The position numbers and the translations under genes are program-made. Positions 62,408 to 64,000 of a stretch of DNA of 64,000 bases are shown piece by piece. The first letter of the stretch is position 1, and the number at the start of each line of letters is the position of its first letter. The DNA comes from Phymatolithon calcareum (lineage: Eukaryota; Rhodophyta; Florideophyceae; Hapalidiales): contig OZ345356.1 in assembly GCA_977006965.1 (NCBI GenBank), forward strand, positions 1,550,001 through 1,614,000, written 5' to 3'. Below the pieces are notes generated by a model. It had not been told where the DNA came from. It made no database searches and saw nothing but the letters and a program-made list of their open reading frames with translations.

Positions 62408-62724
62408 TGTTATGTTTCTCCACCTTACGGTCGCCCTCTCGACCGATGCCGCAGCGCGGAAGTCAGGCATTGACATCCTCGGTGGGCAATGCTAGCACAC
62501 TGATGTAATGTGCATCATCGTATTGCGTCCTATTGGCTAATATTCCTCGCTTGTTTATGGTTACCAATATGATCCCATTTTCTTGATTGACTAGATCTTA
62601 TCATACCATGATTTTGTTAGTATATATACCAAGGCGGTATAGCCGAAATTAAATTCGCCACGGAAGTCACCGGGCATACACCATCAACCAAACCTCGCCA
62701 CCGCTCGACTCTGACTGCACAACA
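62408..62724 (+). repeat. 3' LTR of the gypsy element
   Basis: Same length as the 5' LTR; differences include CTCCACC for CTCTACC and GACTAGATC for GAGTATATT. Confidence 0.95.
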
Positions 62725-62729
62725 GGTAC

Positions 62730-63544
62730 CTTGTGTGTCCCAATTCGAAGAAATTCGGCACCCTTCAAAGCATTCTTCTAGACTCAAAACGCCAGCTTCC
62801 TTAACCCGATTGGATGGATTTCTGTTTAATTGAAGCTCCCTTTGTCAATTGCCATTGCACCTGAGAGACCACATTGGATGCTGAGTACATAAATGGGTTC
62901 AGAAACCTTTTCTTCCACGATTCAATTTTAACAGGCGCACTTGTAAGCCAACAGCGGGCACCTGGTCTACGTCTCTCTTCTTCTTTTCACTGGGAAAAAC
63001 AGTCTTGCGTCAATAACTCTTGTAGCAGTTCTTTTATGAACAGTTTGCGCCCAGATAGTAGAACGAGCACTTCTCTAAATAGACGATCTCTTTTCCGCTG
63101 CACCTAGAAGGATTCTGGCCTCCTTCACCATCCGAACATGGGTCGCAGGCGTATTGGAACGTCATTCTCCAGCAAAACACCCAGCATGTGCGGAGAGTCG
63201 AAATTTGTGCTCGTAGCCTGGATGGCACTGCAGAAGTGGGCAGAGCCGATTTCATAGTGCGCCGGTTTCGGTTCTATAGTCTCTTCTTCTTCTGCCTCCG
63301 CAAAATCACCTCCCGCAGTCCACCTATGAACGAAACCATCAAAATATGGATCGTGTGAGCCGTTGTTGCGTTTTGAAATCATCTCTGGAACATGGACAGC
63401 TTTGTGCGCAAATACGAATCAAGATTGCCGCCCGGTGGCGGCTTCACACATACCATGACATCTGAGACGCTGTCTTGAAGGGGTAGTTCAGATTTTCGGT
63501 TTGACGTTGTGAAGGAACAAGACGAAGTGCTGATATTAGTAAAA
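62730..63544. other. No confident gene; protein-like minus frame
   Basis: A minus-strand frame from 63382 contains GGDFAEAEEEETIEPKPAHY and FDSPHMLGVLLENDVPIRLR, with a shifted continuation to 63034 (NPSRCSGKEIVYLEKCSFYY). Protein-like but broken and unrecognised. The 60-bp dispersed repeat lies inverted at 62806-62868. Confidence 0.35.
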
Positions 63545-63597
63545 AGTTCTTCTTCTTCTCTGAGATTCCCGATATCCTTCGAAACGTCTGGCAAATC
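63545..63597 (-). pseudogene. LINE-B short inverted segment
   Basis: The minus strand reads LPDVSKDIGNLREEEE, equivalent to LEGVSKDIGYLGEEEH of the LINE-B copy at 31.7 kb. It is inverted with respect to the larger LINE-B piece starting at 63745. Confidence 0.6.
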
Positions 63598-63601
63598 CTA
63601 T

Positions 63602-63735
63602 TTGAAGAAGAACAAGAAGAAGAAAAGATGATTTTTATGTAAACGTTACCAACGCATTTGCTGACGCTTGGGGTAGCTTTCCTAGTGCCAAGAGGTTTGG
63701 CTGGATTCTATCTAAAGAGGAATTTCTTTTTTTAT
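63602..63735 (-). repeat. CTT-tailed retroelement, 3' part
   Basis: Reverse-complemented: AGAATCCAGCCAAACCTCTT, GGCACTAGGAAAGCTACCCC, AAGCGTCAGCAAATGCGTTG, GTAACGTTTACATAAAAATC and a CTTCTTCTTGTTCTTC tail. Confidence 0.75.
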
Positions 63736-63744
63736 TGTGTAGCA

Positions 63745-64000
63745 CGATTCAGTGAAGTACTATCTGAGAGAAGAGGAGCACCTTAAAGGAGCGCTAAAAC
63801 GAGAGAAAGACGGCAAGGTGTCCAAGATGCGCCGAGTAGAGGAAATCGTGGCTTGAAGGAAGAAGAAGAATGGTAGATAATAAAAATCCTCGTAGGCAAG
63901 CCGAACAAGCTACTAGGAGTGCTACATATAAGAGACAGAGGACGCGCCTCTGGTGCCTAAGAGTGATTTTCAACAGAGTCCCGCTGTGGAGAAAATCAAC
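63745..64000 (+). mobile_element. LINE-B copy, runs off the window
   Basis: Plus-strand ORF2 C-terminal region in broken frame: YYLREEEHLKGALKREKD at 63759, then KILVGKPNKLLGVLHIRD in another frame and the NRVPLWRK-equivalent at the window edge. The 3' end lies beyond position 64000. Confidence 0.7.

Larger units (their letters stand above)
57335..62724 (+). mobile_element. Ty3/gypsy chromovirus-like retrotransposon, complete (5.39 kb)
   Basis: Two 317-bp LTRs, exact 5-bp target duplication GGTAC (57330-57334 and 62725-62729), a single gag-pol frame and a purine-rich tract before the 3' LTR. The LTRs differ at about nine positions by eye, so the insertion is fairly recent but not new. Order protease-RT-RNase H-integrase identifies Ty3/gypsy. 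Confidence 0.95.

Noticed and set aside
1-64000. Bacterial features: operons, Shine-Dalgarno sites, CRISPR arrays, rRNA or tRNA genes
   Set aside because: Introns, AATAAA signals and eukaryotic transposons throughout; no regularly spaced direct repeats of CRISPR type and no tRNA or rRNA recognised by eye.

Overview
The window is eukaryotic nuclear DNA, mostly transposable elements at different stages of decay, with a few short, intron-poor host genes between them. Evidence: GT-AG introns of 108 and 83 bp, AATAAA signals after genes, a syntaxin-like SNARE, and non-LTR, Ty1/copia, Ty3/gypsy, piggyBac, hAT and pogo-type elements. The piggyBac (DESISRWYG type) and the gypsy element (WLDD reverse transcriptase with a C-terminal chromodomain) recall, from memory, oomycete and algal elements. 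I therefore favour a protist or alga (SAR clade or red alga), but I cannot name the organism.

Layout. 0-8.7 kb: a LINE relic, then a decayed minus-strand coding region of unknown function, split by piggyBac copy A (3266-6121) and a CTT-tailed retroelement (6660-7225). 9.4-10.1 kb: a two-exon coiled-coil gene. 10.2-15.0 kb: a LINE fragment with a zinc finger beside a decayed minus-strand copia element. 16.5-18.5 kb: piggyBac copy B, internally deleted. 18.8-19.6 kb: LINE-B fragment. 20.0-20.9 kb: syntaxin-like gene. 21.9-25.9 kb: LINE-C fragment split by a hAT MITE, then a repeated locus with decayed secreted-protein frames. 28.2-28.8 kb: secreted CAP-domain gene. 30.2-31.0 kb: type I membrane protein. 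31.2-33.3 kb: LINE-B, a second copy of the repeated locus, and LINE-C. 33.7-44.5 kb: a LINE-A element holding a full-length, intact LINE-A copy in the opposite orientation. 44.6-46.7 kb: a short LINE-A copy and a segmental duplication of 25.9-28.3 kb. 47.3-48.5 kb: hAT element. 48.7-49.4 kb: partial MFS transporter. 50-51 kb: third copy of the repeated locus. 51.9-53.5 kb: Ulp1-type protease gene split by a pogo-type MITE. 57.3-62.7 kb: complete gypsy element. 63.5 kb to the end: another LINE-B, rearranged.

Many insertions have exact target-site duplications (TSDs), so the order of events can be read directly. LINE-A duplicates 12-13 bp; a LINE-B tail duplicates 13 bp; the CTT-tailed element 15 bp; hAT elements 8 bp; gypsy 5 bp; the MITE in the protease gene TA. 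The piggyBac family appears to duplicate CTAG rather than TTAA. LINE-A and LINE-B both end in a run of C rather than A. These two points, plus the protease gene whose frame is exactly restored when the MITE is ignored, are the most unusual signals I see.
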